NCBI RefSeq assembly: GCF_009905725.1
Contig: NZ_JAAAKV010000005.1
Span: forward strand, 310,001 to 374,000
Source: Emticicia sp. CRIBPO
GTDB lineage: Bacteria; Bacteroidota; Bacteroidia; Cytophagales; Spirosomataceae
DNA length: 64,000 nucleotides
Direction of reading: 5' to 3'
Positions 45,085-54,528 of this stretch are shown here, one piece after another. Position 1 is the stretch's first letter; each line of letters starts with the position of its first letter. Below the pieces are notes generated by a model. That model made no database searches, was not told where the DNA came from, and worked only from the letters and a program-made list of their open reading frames with translations. The translations under genes and the position numbers were made by a program.

Positions 45085-47889
45085 ATGAAACATTCATTTT
45101 TGCTTTTGTTGTTACTTACTCTTTTTGGGCAGTCAGTCAGTGCTCAGAAAAGACCGATGACCCATAAAGACTACGACCAATGGAAAGCGATCAATGAAAC
45201 TCAAATCACACATGACGGCATGTGGACGGTGTTTACGCTCAACCCTCAGGATGGAGATGGTAAACTGGTTTTTTACCCGATGCGGGGAAACCTGATTGAC
45301 ACAGTCAACCGGGCCAATAATGTGAAAATCTCCCCGAATTCAGAACTGGCCGTTTTTAAGATCAACGTTCCGGAAGACTCTCTGACGGCCGCCAAGAAAG
45401 CCAAAAAGAAGAAAGAGAATTTTCCAAAAGACAGCCTGGGGATTTATCAGCTCAGAAGCCAGAGCCTGGAGAAAATTCCTGCTGTAAAGAGTTTCATTTT
45501 TCCGGAGCTCACCAACGAATGGCTGGCCTATCTTCATTATCCTGGTTTCCCTGAAAAAAAAGATACAGTAAAAGTAGTAAAGGGTGCTCCTAAGAAGAAG
45601 AAAGAAACGGAAGATAACGGCAGTAAGCTGGTGCTTCGTCACCTGACTTCAAAAGCCGACCAGGTATTTAATTTTGTTTACCAGTATAAATTTGATAAAA
45701 ACGCAAAGCATCTCGCATTTGCGACCACCGGAAATGATTCTACCATCGCTTCAGGATTATATGTTTACCACACAGATAAAAAAAGCCTGAGCCCCGTTCT
45801 TAAAACCAAGGCAAAAGTGCTTACTGTGTCTTTTTCAGAGGACGGTAGCCATATGGCATTTGTGACAGATCCCGATACCACCAAAAAGGCCCTGAAAAAG
45901 AACTATCAGTTGTATTACTGGAAAGCTGACCAGGAAACCGCCGAACTGGTGGCTGACTCATTGAAAAACCCTGCTCCGGCCAAATGGACGGTTAGTCAGT
46001 ATTACGAACCGCTTTTCTCTAAAGACGGCTCGAAATTGTTTTTCGGAACTGTACCGCCTGCATTGGTCAAAGACACGACGATACTGGAAGAAGACATTGT
46101 GAAAGTGGATGTGTGGAACTGGAAAGACCCGAAACTGATGACCCAGCAACTGGCCACCCTGAGTGCCGATTTAAAGAAGAGTTATCTAGCTGTGTTTAAT
46201 ACCGGTAACAAGAAAATGAACCAGTTGGCTACGCTGGAAATACCGACGGTGAAGCTGACCAAAGAGGCTAACGAAGAGGTCTTATTGGGGATTTCTGACC
46301 TGAAATATTCAGGACAACACTGGGACTGGAACGGAACGGCTGATCTTTATGCTATATCGGTGAAAGACGGGCGGCCTTCTAAAGTGACTGAGGGGGTGAA
46401 ACCTGAAGCCAGAGACCTGTCTGTTTCTCCAGCCGGAAAATATATTTACTGGTATTCAAAAGCCGATACGGCCTGGTTTGCCTATAATGTGCGGTCCGAG
46501 AAGGTGATCAGGCTGACCAATTCTTCTGCTTTTTCTGATAAGGAAGACGATGACCATCCTGACTATCCGGGTGCGTATGGAGCGGCAGGCTGGACGGAAG
46601 ATGACAATGAATTGCTGATTTATGATAAGTTTGACATCTGGAGTGTGGATCCTTCCAAAGCCGGAGACCTGAAGCGTTGGACCAAGGGCCGTGAGGATAA
46701 GCTCATTCACCGGTATGTCAGACTGGACAAGGATGAGAAATTCATAGATTCAAAAAAGACTTTGTTGCTGCATATCTTTAATGAAAGATCGAAGCAATCG
46801 GGATATGCCCAGATGACCAACCTGGCAGAAAGAAAGGTGTCGATCCTGGTGCTGGAGGATTACTGGTATTCAAACAGTGTATTCAAGGCCAAAGAAGCTT
46901 CTGATGTCGTATTTACAAGAGAACGTTTTGATTCATTTCCTGATTTATATACTTCTGCGGATATGGGTTTTAAAGAGATCAGGAAGATTTCGGAAGCCAA
47001 TCCACAGCAGAAAAACATCAGCTGGGGCAGTGTGGAGATGGTAAGCTGGAAGAGCCTGGAAGGGATAGAATTGAAAGGGTTGCTGTACAAGCCTGAGGAC
47101 TTTGATCCGTCAAAAAAATACCCGATGATTACTTATTTCTACGAAAAACTGTCGGATGAATTGTACAGGTACCAGGTGCCGCAGCCGATCAGGGCCAGTG
47201 TCAACTATTCTTATTATGTAAGCAACGGTTATGTCTTGTTCGTGCCCGATATTGTTTACAAAGACGGATATCCCGGTCAGAGTGCCTACAACTGTATTAT
47301 GCCGGGAGTGATGAAAGTGCTGGATATGGGCTTTGTGGATAAAACAAAACTAGGTATACAAGGACACAGCTGGGGAGGATACCAGACGGCTTACCTGATC
47401 ACCAGGACGGACTTGTTTACCGCTGCTGAAGCAGGAGCCCCGGTGGCTAATATGACAAGTGCTTATGGGGGAATCCGCTGGGATACGGGGTTGTCGAGGA
47501 TGGCACAATATGAAAATACCCAGAGCCGTATCGGAGCTACTTTGTGGGAGAAACAGAACAACTATATTGAGAATTCGCCTTTGTTTTATCTGCCTCAAGT
47601 CAAAACACCACTGCTGATGATGCATAACGACGACGACGGTGCTGTGCCGTGGTATCAAGGTATCGAAATGTTTATGGGACTTAAAAGACTCAATAAGCCT
47701 GTCTGGATGGTCAACTACAACGGTGAGAAACATGGGCTGATTCAAAGAAAAAACAGGAAAGACTGGTCTGTGCGAATGTCACAATTCTTTGACCATTACT
47801 TGAAAGGAGCACCTGCCCCGGTTTGGATGAGTAAGGGTGTGCCAGCTGTGGAAAAGACTTTGAATTATGGGTTTAAGGTAGGGGAGTAG
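45085..47889 (+). CDS. Secreted S9 (prolyl oligopeptidase) family peptidase
   Basis: The 934-residue enzyme has a signal peptide ending at QSVSAQ (about residue 20), a long beta-propeller-like N-terminal part, and a C-terminal alpha/beta hydrolase. The nucleophile is Ser762 in GHSWGGY, the acid is in HNDDDGAVPW (Asp849-851) and the base is His883 in EKHGL. Related periplasmic enzymes cleave oligopeptides or acylated peptides. The first 150 residues include two Lys-rich segments. It has its own transcription unit. Confidence 0.93.
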   Translation: MKHSFLLLLLLTLFGQSVSAQKRPMTHKDYDQWKAINETQITHDGMWTVFTLNPQDGDGKLVFYPMRGNLIDTVNRANNVKISPNSELAVFKINVPEDSLTAAKKAKKKKENFPKDSLGIYQLRSQSLEKIPAVKSFIFPELTNEWLAYLHYPGFPEKKDTVKVVKGAPKKKKETEDNGSKLVLRHLTSKADQVFNFVYQYKFDKNAKHLAFATTGNDSTIASGLYVYHTDKKSLSPVLKTKAKVLTVSFSEDGSHMAFVTDPDTTKKALKKNYQLYYWKADQETAELVADSLKNPAPAKWTVSQYYEPLFSKDGSKLFFGTVPPALVKDTTILEEDIVKVDVWNWKDPKLMTQQLATLSADLKKSYLAVFNTGNKKMNQLATLEIPTVKLTKEANEEVLLGISDLKYSGQHWDWNGTADLYAISVKDGRPSKVTEGVKPEARDLSVSPAGKYIYWYSKADTAWFAYNVRSEKVIRLTNSSAFSDKEDDDHPDYPGAYGAAGWTEDDNELLIYDKFDIWSVDPSKAGDLKRWTKGREDKLIHRYVRLDKDEKFIDSKKTLLLHIFNERSKQSGYAQMTNLAERKVSILVLEDYWYSNSVFKAKEASDVVFTRERFDSFPDLYTSADMGFKEIRKISEANPQQKNISWGSVEMVSWKSLEGIELKGLLYKPEDFDPSKKYPMITYFYEKLSDELYRYQVPQPIRASVNYSYYVSNGYVLFVPDIVYKDGYPGQSAYNCIMPGVMKVLDMGFVDKTKLGIQGHSWGGYQTAYLITRTDLFTAAEAGAPVANMTSAYGGIRWDTGLSRMAQYENTQSRIGATLWEKQNNYIENSPLFYLPQVKTPLLMMHNDDDGAVPWYQGIEMFMGLKRLNKPVWMVNYNGEKHGLIQRKNRKDWSVRMSQFFDHYLKGAPAPVWMSKGVPAVEKTLNYGFKVGE

Positions 47890-48110
47890 GGAGGATGGGA
47901 AAAGGGAACGGATGGCAGATATGGATTAGAGATGTTTCTGAATATATTATCCGCTATTTTTAATTTGACTGGCGTTTTGTACTACTACGACAATTCTGGT
48001 AGTCAGGATGCCCTTTGTTATCTTATCTTCAAGGAAAATAAATTCAACCCTTCAAAATTGCAATTCAAGCCGGACTTTTGTATCATTAATCTCTGAAAAA
48101 CGAGAAAGCT

Positions 48111-48563
48111 ATGAAAACAATCTTCGACGAAACCCTCAGAGCTGAAATAATTCAGCGGATCAACAGCATCGCGGAAGATAAAACCGCTGAGTGGGGCAAA
48201 ATGAACCTTTACCAGATGGTGAAACATTGCTCGAACTGGGATGAGTGGATTCAGGGCAAAAATAATCCGGTGTACAAACAGGCGTTTATCGGTTTTTTGT
48301 TTGGGAAACTGGCTCTTAGAGGCATGGTGAAAGACGATCGTCCGCTGAAGAAGGGTATGCCTTCGGGTGCGGCTTTTGAGGTCAGGGAAAAGGAAGGGGA
48401 TATTGAACTGACCAGACAGAAATGGGCCGGTCTGATTGCTGATTATGCACATTATTCGAATCCGGGCTTTATTCATGATTTCTTCGGGAAAATGACCGTG
48501 GAGCAAATCGGGATCCTGGCGTATAAGCACAACGATCATCATCTGAGGCAGTTCGGATGTTGA
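48111..48563 (+). CDS. DUF1569 (DinB-like) protein
   Basis: The 150-residue protein has a four-helix-bundle pattern with the His positions expected for DinB-like metal sites (LYQMVKHCSNWDEW in the first half and LAYKHNDHHLRQFG at the end). The DUF1569 family has no firm function; DinB-like proteins often act as thiol transferases. No promoter of the canonical form is clear, only GACTTTTG at 48074-48081. The 220 bp before it hold no other gene. Confidence 0.8.
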   Translation: MKTIFDETLRAEIIQRINSIAEDKTAEWGKMNLYQMVKHCSNWDEWIQGKNNPVYKQAFIGFLFGKLALRGMVKDDRPLKKGMPSGAAFEVREKEGDIELTRQKWAGLIADYAHYSNPGFIHDFFGKMTVEQIGILAYKHNDHHLRQFGC

Positions 48564-48614
48564 GATACTTATCTCTGACCTGACTTACATTTACTAATTT
48601 ATTGTAAAACTCAT

Positions 48615-49355
48615 ATGAAACTGATTTTCCTGTTCGCCTTTCTTATTTTACTGACAACACATGGCTTAAGCCAGGAAAATGTATCAAGCAAAAAATTTGA
48701 GGAGATTACTTTAGTTAATAAGATTGATTTCTATAATCCGAAATTCGACCAGACCAGATTTAGCTGCGGCTTTCTTTTAAAGTATAAGAATGACACTTTT
48801 GCCGTAACAGCGAAGCATCTTCTGAAGATCATCAGGTCAGATGAAATGAAGGCCGTGACTTTTGAAAACAGTATCAGGAACTGGACGCTATACCCCCTGA
48901 CTAAAAAAGAGGAGGTCGTTATAACGGATAAGCTACTCAACGAAAACAACTCGGAATCCCTGGATGCGAAATCTACGTATGATGATGACTGGCTGGTGTT
49001 TTCTATTAAAGAAAACCGCTCAAAAGTTAGGCCTTTGGAAATAAGAACAGCCCCTCTTGTGGACGGAGAAAAACTTTATGTAGCAGGCTGGACGCGGAAA
49101 ATGGAAACCGGCGGGCAGAGGGTTTATGAATTTGAATATTATAAGACAATAGATAACAGGATTTTATTAAAAGATCTTATTGTGCCTGAGCAGTTCGGTG
49201 GCTTAAGCGGTGCTCCTTTATTAGATGAACATGGGCTGGTAGCGGGGATTGTATCTAATGCCACTGTGGATAAGCAAACTAACAAAAGGTACTTCTCCCC
49301 CTGTAATCTGGTAAGCCTGATGTCTTTCTTAGATAAACTTCCGCCTGGTAAATAA
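48615..49355 (+). CDS. Secreted trypsin-like serine peptidase homologue (GLSGAP)
   Basis: The signal peptide ends at THGLSQ (about residue 20). The chymotrypsin-like layout is visible: TAKHLL with the His, DDDWLVFSI with the Asp, and GGLSGAPLLDEHGLVAGIVS around the presumed Ser. The usual GDSGGP is GLSGAP here, which is common in remote trypsin-like_2 proteins. At 246 residues it may be an active protease or a degenerate sensor-like homologue. Confidence 0.75.
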   Translation: MKLIFLFAFLILLTTHGLSQENVSSKKFEEITLVNKIDFYNPKFDQTRFSCGFLLKYKNDTFAVTAKHLLKIIRSDEMKAVTFENSIRNWTLYPLTKKEEVVITDKLLNENNSESLDAKSTYDDDWLVFSIKENRSKVRPLEIRTAPLVDGEKLYVAGWTRKMETGGQRVYEFEYYKTIDNRILLKDLIVPEQFGGLSGAPLLDEHGLVAGIVSNATVDKQTNKRYFSPCNLVSLMSFLDKLPPGK

Positions 49356-49451
49356 GAGACTGAGGGCCCTCTGAACAAAGCAAATCCGCCTTTTAAACAA
49401 AATGGCCAGGATATTTAACTTCTAATTTTGCTCCCATAAAATTAATTAAAC

Positions 49452-50465
49452 ATGGGACAAGACAATCAAAAGACAGAACAAAAACCAATAGGGTCGGGGT
49501 TTGGTGAGAAAAGCACGACCAGTGAAGTGATCAAAGGCATTGATCTTTCAGGAAAGACAGTTATTGTAACTGGTGGCTATGCAGGCATCGGGCTTGAAAC
49601 CACCAGGATACTGGCGGAAGCCGGGGCTGATCTTGTGGTACCTGCCAGAGATAGGGAAAAGGCTCTTAAGAACCTGGAAGGTATCGCCCGGATAGAAGTG
49701 GAAACCATGGACTTAATGGATCCTCATTCTATTGACGCTTTTGCTGCGAAATTTATCTCATCGGGAAGGCCGCTTCACTTGCTGATCAATAACGCGGGTA
49801 TCATGTGGGTGCCCCTGCAACGCGATAGCCGCGGCTACGAATCACAGCTATCGACCAATCACCTGGGACATTTCCAGTTAACGGCCAGGCTGTGGCCTGC
49901 TCTCAAACAAGCCAATGGGGCCAGGGTGGTGCATGTGTCGTCATACGGACACCAGATGTCTCCGTTTCATTTTGAAGACCCTAATTTTCTCCACCGGGAA
50001 TATGAAACGCTGGCAGGGTACGGACAATCTAAAACGGCCTCCAATTTATTTAATGTTGAACTTGACAGACAGGGAAAGGATTTCCGTATCCGTTCTTTTG
50101 CTTTACATCCAGGCTCGGTGATCGGAACAGATCTTGGGCGTGTGGCACCTATGGCCTTGTTTCAGCAAATGGGTACACATGATGCTGACGGGAACATTTT
50201 TGAAAGTGTGGCAGCGAAGCTAAAGACCATTGAACAGGGGGCGGCAACTACCATCTGGTGTGCTACAAGTGCCTCTTTAGAGGGTAAAGGTGGGGTGTAT
50301 TGTGAAAACTGTGACATTGCTGAATTGGACCAGGGGCAGATCGAACAACGCTATGACGAGCCATTCTCACTTCGCGGGGTACAGCCTTATTCTGTAGATG
50401 AAGCTGATGCAAAAAGATTGTGGGCTTTAAGTGAAGAGATGACGGGCGTGAATTTTAATGTGTAA
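49452..50465 (+). CDS. Short-chain dehydrogenase/reductase
   Basis: The 337-residue SDR has the cofactor motif TGGYAGIGLE near residue 40, NNAGIM, the catalytic Ser in VHVSSYG, and the YxxxK pair in YGQSKTASN. The 30-residue N-terminal extension and overall layout resemble retinol-dehydrogenase-like SDRs. Substrate unknown. It precedes a strong terminator. Confidence 0.9.
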   Translation: MGQDNQKTEQKPIGSGFGEKSTTSEVIKGIDLSGKTVIVTGGYAGIGLETTRILAEAGADLVVPARDREKALKNLEGIARIEVETMDLMDPHSIDAFAAKFISSGRPLHLLINNAGIMWVPLQRDSRGYESQLSTNHLGHFQLTARLWPALKQANGARVVHVSSYGHQMSPFHFEDPNFLHREYETLAGYGQSKTASNLFNVELDRQGKDFRIRSFALHPGSVIGTDLGRVAPMALFQQMGTHDADGNIFESVAAKLKTIEQGAATTIWCATSASLEGKGGVYCENCDIAELDQGQIEQRYDEPFSLRGVQPYSVDEADAKRLWALSEEMTGVNFNV

Positions 50466-50483
50466 TGAAAACTTATCGTTTAG

Positions 50484-50526
50484 ACAGATCAGCCGGAAGC
50501 TTCTTCCCGGCTGATCTGTTGTTTTC
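50484..50526 (+). terminator. Rho-independent terminator of the SDR gene
   Basis: ACAGATCAGCCGG (50484-50496) pairs exactly with CCGGCTGATCTGT (50507-50519), followed by TGTTTTC. Confidence 0.88.
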
Positions 50527-50587
50527 AATAGCAAATAGAATTTGCAAAAAATGTGTACTTTTATCCGCCTAATACAATCGAAGAGGA

Positions 50588-51346
50588 ATGACAAATGCCG
50601 AGATTCAATACAGGATCGTTCAACCTGACCCGTTGCTTTCAGACTTTGTGGAAAGATACTGGATGCTGGCAAACCTTTCGGATAGTGAAAGGGAAATTGT
50701 AATTATTCCTGATGGCAGAATCGACATTTTCTTTTCTTATTCTGCCAGTGAACCCTATCATATTACACTGATGGGTCTGGAAAGTGAACCCACGCAGACG
50801 ATGCTTCCGGCTCATACCTTGATATTTGCCATTAATCTCAAACTTCTTGCGGCCGAATACCTACTGGGGATGTCGTTGTCGGATTTGCTGGATGAAGCCT
50901 TTATTTTGCCGGATGGTTTCTGGGGCATTACCAGGGAGGATCTAAGTGATTTTGACGGGTTTTGCGATAAGGTTTCCGCAAAGATAAAAACGCTCCTTCC
51001 GAAAGAGACAGACAAAAGGAAACGAAAACTTTTTGAACTTATTTATGCATCGGACGGCTCAATGACGGTGAAAGCGTTATCTGAAGAGGTATATTGGACG
51101 AGCCGGCAGATCAACCGTTATTTCAACCAGCGATTCGGGCTTTCATTAAAGGCTTATTGTAATATTTTGCGTTTCAGGGCGTCGTTTCAGCACATCAAGG
51201 AAGGGAAGCTCTTTCCTGAACAGAATTTTACAGACCAGGCTCACTTTATAAAAGAAGTAAAAAAGCTGTCCGGAGTAACCCCGAAAGAATTGTTCAAAAA
51301 CAAAAACGACCGATTTCTACAATTTTCAGCTCTGCCCGGAAAGTAG
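50588..51346 (+). CDS. AraC-family transcriptional regulator
   Basis: The 252-residue protein has an N-terminal ligand-binding-like region (RYWMLANLSDSEREIVIIPDGRIDIFFSY, DUF6597-like) and a C-terminal AraC DNA-binding domain (VKALSEEVYWTSRQINRYFNQRFGLSLKAYCNILRFR, then the second helix pair and KKLSGVTPKEL). It stands 28 bp before the TetX-like gene on the same strand and is the obvious candidate to control it. Confidence 0.88.
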   Translation: MTNAEIQYRIVQPDPLLSDFVERYWMLANLSDSEREIVIIPDGRIDIFFSYSASEPYHITLMGLESEPTQTMLPAHTLIFAINLKLLAAEYLLGMSLSDLLDEAFILPDGFWGITREDLSDFDGFCDKVSAKIKTLLPKETDKRKRKLFELIYASDGSMTVKALSEEVYWTSRQINRYFNQRFGLSLKAYCNILRFRASFQHIKEGKLFPEQNFTDQAHFIKEVKKLSGVTPKELFKNKNDRFLQFSALPGK

Positions 51347-51374
51347 TTTTGCATCATCATTAACATTTAAAATT

Positions 51375-52640
51375 ATGATGATCAAAAACAAAAAAATTGC
51401 GATAGTAGGCGGAGGCCCCGGAGGCCTGACATTGGCAAGACTTTTACAACTCAAAGGAGCAAATGTAAAAGTCTATGAAAGGGACATTGATAAAGACGTA
51501 AGGATACAAGGCGGGGCCCTCGACCTGCACACAGAATCGGGTCTGGCGGCACTGACCAGGGCTGGTCTGATGGATGAATTCAGGGCCAGGTACAGGCCGG
51601 GAGCTGAGAAAATGCGGGTGATGGATAACCAGGCGAAAATTTACATCGACCAGCATGCTGAAAAAGACACCGAAACATTCGGGGACAAGCATCACAGACC
51701 CGAGATTGACCGCGGTCCTTTGCGTGATATTCTGCTTGGCTCGTTAGATCCCGGTACGGTGGTTTGGGACAGTCATATTTTATCGGTTGAGCCTGTTCAG
51801 GACAGCTGGAAACTGACGTTTCAAAACGGGAATACCGACACAGCAGATATAGTCATCGGGGCGGACGGAGCCAATTCCAAAATCAGGGCCGTTGTCACAG
51901 ATATTAAACCTTTCTGGACGGGCATAACGATGGTCGAAGGCTCTATAAAAGACGCTGAAAAAACGGCTCCGACAATTCATAAACTACTGAAAGGCGGTAA
52001 GATCTTTGCCTTCGGCAATGAAAAGACCCTGATAGTGAGTTCAAAAGGTGATGGAAGCTTTGGTTTTACCACGGCTTGTAAAACGGATGAATACTGGCAT
52101 AAAGAAAGCGGAATAGATTTTAAGGATAATAAACAGGTATTGGCCTGGTTTAAAGCAGAGTTTTCGGAATGGGGCAGTGTCTGGCACGAGCTGTTTGCGG
52201 GTGAAAACACGCTGTTTATCCCCCGGCCACAGTATTGCATGCCTTTAGACCAGAAATGGGAGACTAGATCTAATATAACGCTACTGGGCGATGCTGCCCA
52301 CTGGATGCCGCCATTTGCCGGAGAAGGTGTAAATATGGCCATGCTGGATGCTTTGGAATTGAGCGAAGCCCTTACCGATCCAGCATTTGCTGATATACAA
52401 ACAGCCATTGCGTCCTATGAAAAAGGGATGCTGAAAAGGTTTTCTAAAATAGGGCAGGGAACACTGTTTAACACAGAATGGATGCATCAGCCGGATGCCC
52501 TGGATGATATGCTGACGATGTTCAGCACGAATATAGTAAAACAGGCCAGGTTTGTCAGTAAGATGTTCATCCATGTAACATTGGTGCCTTTTGTGCGGAA
52601 AGTTGCCGGACTTTCACCGAAGCAGACTGTTCTGACATAA
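51375..52640 (+). CDS. TetX-like FAD-dependent monooxygenase
   Basis: At 421 residues it has the FAD motif GGGPGGLT (12-19) and RDIDKDVRIQGGALDLHTESG, close in layout to the corresponding segment of TetX. PEIDRGPLRDILLGSL and the GDAAHWMPPFAGEGVNMAMLDALELS FAD-ribityl motif match as well. TetX hydroxylates tetracyclines. The similarity is at family level, so resistance cannot be claimed and the natural substrate may be another aromatic compound. A TAGTTTTG -7-like box (51344-51351) overlaps the AraC stop. Confidence 0.85.
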   Translation: MMIKNKKIAIVGGGPGGLTLARLLQLKGANVKVYERDIDKDVRIQGGALDLHTESGLAALTRAGLMDEFRARYRPGAEKMRVMDNQAKIYIDQHAEKDTETFGDKHHRPEIDRGPLRDILLGSLDPGTVVWDSHILSVEPVQDSWKLTFQNGNTDTADIVIGADGANSKIRAVVTDIKPFWTGITMVEGSIKDAEKTAPTIHKLLKGGKIFAFGNEKTLIVSSKGDGSFGFTTACKTDEYWHKESGIDFKDNKQVLAWFKAEFSEWGSVWHELFAGENTLFIPRPQYCMPLDQKWETRSNITLLGDAAHWMPPFAGEGVNMAMLDALELSEALTDPAFADIQTAIASYEKGMLKRFSKIGQGTLFNTEWMHQPDALDDMLTMFSTNIVKQARFVSKMFIHVTLVPFVRKVAGLSPKQTVLT

Positions 52641-52719
52641 GTTTAATGCTCCTGATATGCTCTCTTTAACATCATTTTGTCAGCAGGTATAAAGGAATTT
52701 TTCTAAATGCCTGCTTATT

Positions 52720-52748
52720 GTTGTCAAACATACTATATTTATGACAAC
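52720..52748. promoter_or_regulatory. 29-bp imperfect palindrome, candidate operator
   Basis: GTTGTCAAACATA (52720-52732) and TATTTATGACAAC (52736-52748) are inverted copies agreeing at 11 of 13 positions around a 3-bp centre. It lies about 82 bp before the EVE-MarR pair; MarR proteins bind such dyads. Confidence 0.5.
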
Positions 52749-52830
52749 TATTAAAATATGTAAAATTGTATTGACCATCAAAATGCCTGTAAAAGGATAC
52801 AAAGGTCATAAAAGTTAACCAGGACCATTT

Positions 52831-53277
52831 ATGATACAAGAAAAGCGTAATACCAGATACTGGGTCATCGTTGCCTCGAAAGACCATGTTAAAACGGGCA
52901 TTGCAGAAGGCATTGCCCAGGCTTGTCACGGAAAATCCTCTCCTTTGAAAAGGATGAGAAAAGGGGATTTTATCATTTACTATTCAGGAAAACTGGTGAT
53001 GGGTAAACCCGAAAAATGCCAGGAATTTACAGCCATATGCGAAGTAGTGAATGACGAAGTGTACCAGGTGCAGGTGTCGGAAGATTTTTGTCCTTCGAGA
53101 CGTGTCATTGAATTTTTGCCGGGGAAAGATGTTCCTATTTTACCATTGCTAAACGATCTGGATTTTATTCAGAATAAAAAAAATTGGGGTTATTCATTTC
53201 GTTTTGGTTTCTTTGAAATAAATCAACGTGATTTTGATATTATCTACTCGCAAATGATTCAAGAGAGTTATGCCTGA
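52831..53277 (+). CDS. EVE-domain protein
   Basis: The 148-residue protein is essentially one EVE domain (RYWVIVASKDHVKTGIAEGIAQACHGKSSPLKRMRKGDFIIYYSGKL). EVE folds are PUA-like and bind modified bases in nucleic acids. In this subfamily (a single-domain, stand-alone form) the function is unknown. Its last bases overlap the MarR gene by 8 bp, so the two are one unit. Confidence 0.87.
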   Translation: MIQEKRNTRYWVIVASKDHVKTGIAEGIAQACHGKSSPLKRMRKGDFIIYYSGKLVMGKPEKCQEFTAICEVVNDEVYQVQVSEDFCPSRRVIEFLPGKDVPILPLLNDLDFIQNKKNWGYSFRFGFFEINQRDFDIIYSQMIQESYA

Positions 53278-53731
53278 AAAAATTGAATTTCATTTTAAAA
53301 GTCCTGAAGAAAGCCCTGGTTACCTGCTCGGGCAGCTTACCATGCTATGGCAGCGTAGGCAAAAGAAGGTCCTTGATCCATTGGACCTGACACACACACA
53401 GTTTGTTTTGCTGGCAGCACTGGCATGGCTTTCAAAAGAAAACAATGCCGTAACACAGGTGGATATTGCCAGGCAGAGCAATGCCGACAGGATGATGGTG
53501 TCCAAGGTATTGCGGACGCTGGAAGAAAAAAAATTCATAACCCGGCAGGAACACGAAAAGGACACCAGGGCAAAAACCATTAGGCTAACCGCTTCTGGGG
53601 GAACTGTCTTGCAAAAAGCCCTTAAAGATGTTGAAAATACCGACCTTGATTTCTTCTCTATTTTAGAAACAAAACTCCCGTCTTTCAATGCTGTGATGTT
53701 AAAACTCATCGAGGAAAATAAAAGTGAATAG
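53270..53731 (+). CDS. MarR-family transcriptional regulator
   Basis: The 153-residue protein has the MarR winged helix: TQVDIARQSNADRMMVSKVLRTLEEKKFITRQEHEKDTRAKTIRLTASG, including the DxRxxx wing. It overlaps the EVE gene by 8 bp. A palindrome upstream of the EVE gene is its likely operator. The signal is unknown. Confidence 0.9.
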   Translation: MPEKIEFHFKSPEESPGYLLGQLTMLWQRRQKKVLDPLDLTHTQFVLLAALAWLSKENNAVTQVDIARQSNADRMMVSKVLRTLEEKKFITRQEHEKDTRAKTIRLTASGGTVLQKALKDVENTDLDFFSILETKLPSFNAVMLKLIEENKSE

Positions 53732-53858
53732 AAGCATTTTTTGATATTTTAATGAACTTTTGTACATTAGTCAGGCTGAAATTTGTCAACCCAGGGATTT
53801 GATATTTCTGTTTTTCAGCAAAGAAGATTTACGATCGGAATCATTAAAAAATAAAAAA

Positions 53859-54470
53859 ATGCCGCAATTCAATCCGGAAGTTGATGAATACATTGCAAAA
53901 TCAGCAGAGTTTGCTAAACCGATACTGGAACATCTGCGTAAAATAATCCATGACACCTGTCCCGATGTGCAGGAAGTAGTGAAATGGGGTTATCCGCATT
54001 TTGATTATAAAGGCGACATGATGTGTATACTTGGATCTTTCAAAAGCCATTGTTCATTCAGCCTTTATAAAGCGGAATTAATGAGCGATCCGAAAATCAT
54101 TGAAAGTGTAAAAGCAGGAAAGAAGATGGGTTACTTGGATAAGGTTAAATCCCTGTCGGATTTGCCCTCTGAGGAGGTATTGGTTGCATATATTCAGGAG
54201 GCGATGGATTTGAATGAGAAAGGAATAAAAAAGGAAAGGCCTAAGTCGGATAAGCCGAAAGTATTGGAAATGCCTGACGCTTTCAGAGAACAGCTTGAAG
54301 CCAACCCAAAGGCCAGAGAAGTATTTGAAAGCAAATCCGATTCTTTCCGCAAGGAATATTTAGTGTGGATCATTGACGCGAAAACAGACGCTACAAGACA
54401 AAAACGGATAGACCAGTCATTGGAATGGATCGCCGAAGGAAAAAGCCGGTTCTGGCAATATGCAAAGTAA
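53859..54470 (+). CDS. DUF1801 plus YdeI/OmdA-type protein
   Basis: The frame is open from 53760, but the ATG at 53859 (MPQFNPEVDEYI) begins the recognisable domain, giving 203 residues. The first half matches DUF1801 (VQEVVKWGYPHFDYKGDMMCILGSFKSHCSFSLY). The second half resembles the OmdA/YdeI family (MPDAFREQLEANPKAREVFE, then SFRKEYLVWIIDAKTDATRQKRI). YdeI relatives have been linked to protection against peptides, but no function is proven. Confidence 0.82.
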   Translation: MPQFNPEVDEYIAKSAEFAKPILEHLRKIIHDTCPDVQEVVKWGYPHFDYKGDMMCILGSFKSHCSFSLYKAELMSDPKIIESVKAGKKMGYLDKVKSLSDLPSEEVLVAYIQEAMDLNEKGIKKERPKSDKPKVLEMPDAFREQLEANPKAREVFESKSDSFRKEYLVWIIDAKTDATRQKRIDQSLEWIAEGKSRFWQYAK

Positions 54471-54528
54471 AAGGTACCGCTGAGTGAAACTGCATGCTAT
54501 TCATAGTGCCCAATCAAATCTTGTAGCA

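Noticed and set aside
48018-48542. A 174-codon minus-strand ORF
   Set aside because: Antisense to the DUF1569 gene, with no motif or start signal; the plus-strand gene has recognisable family blocks.
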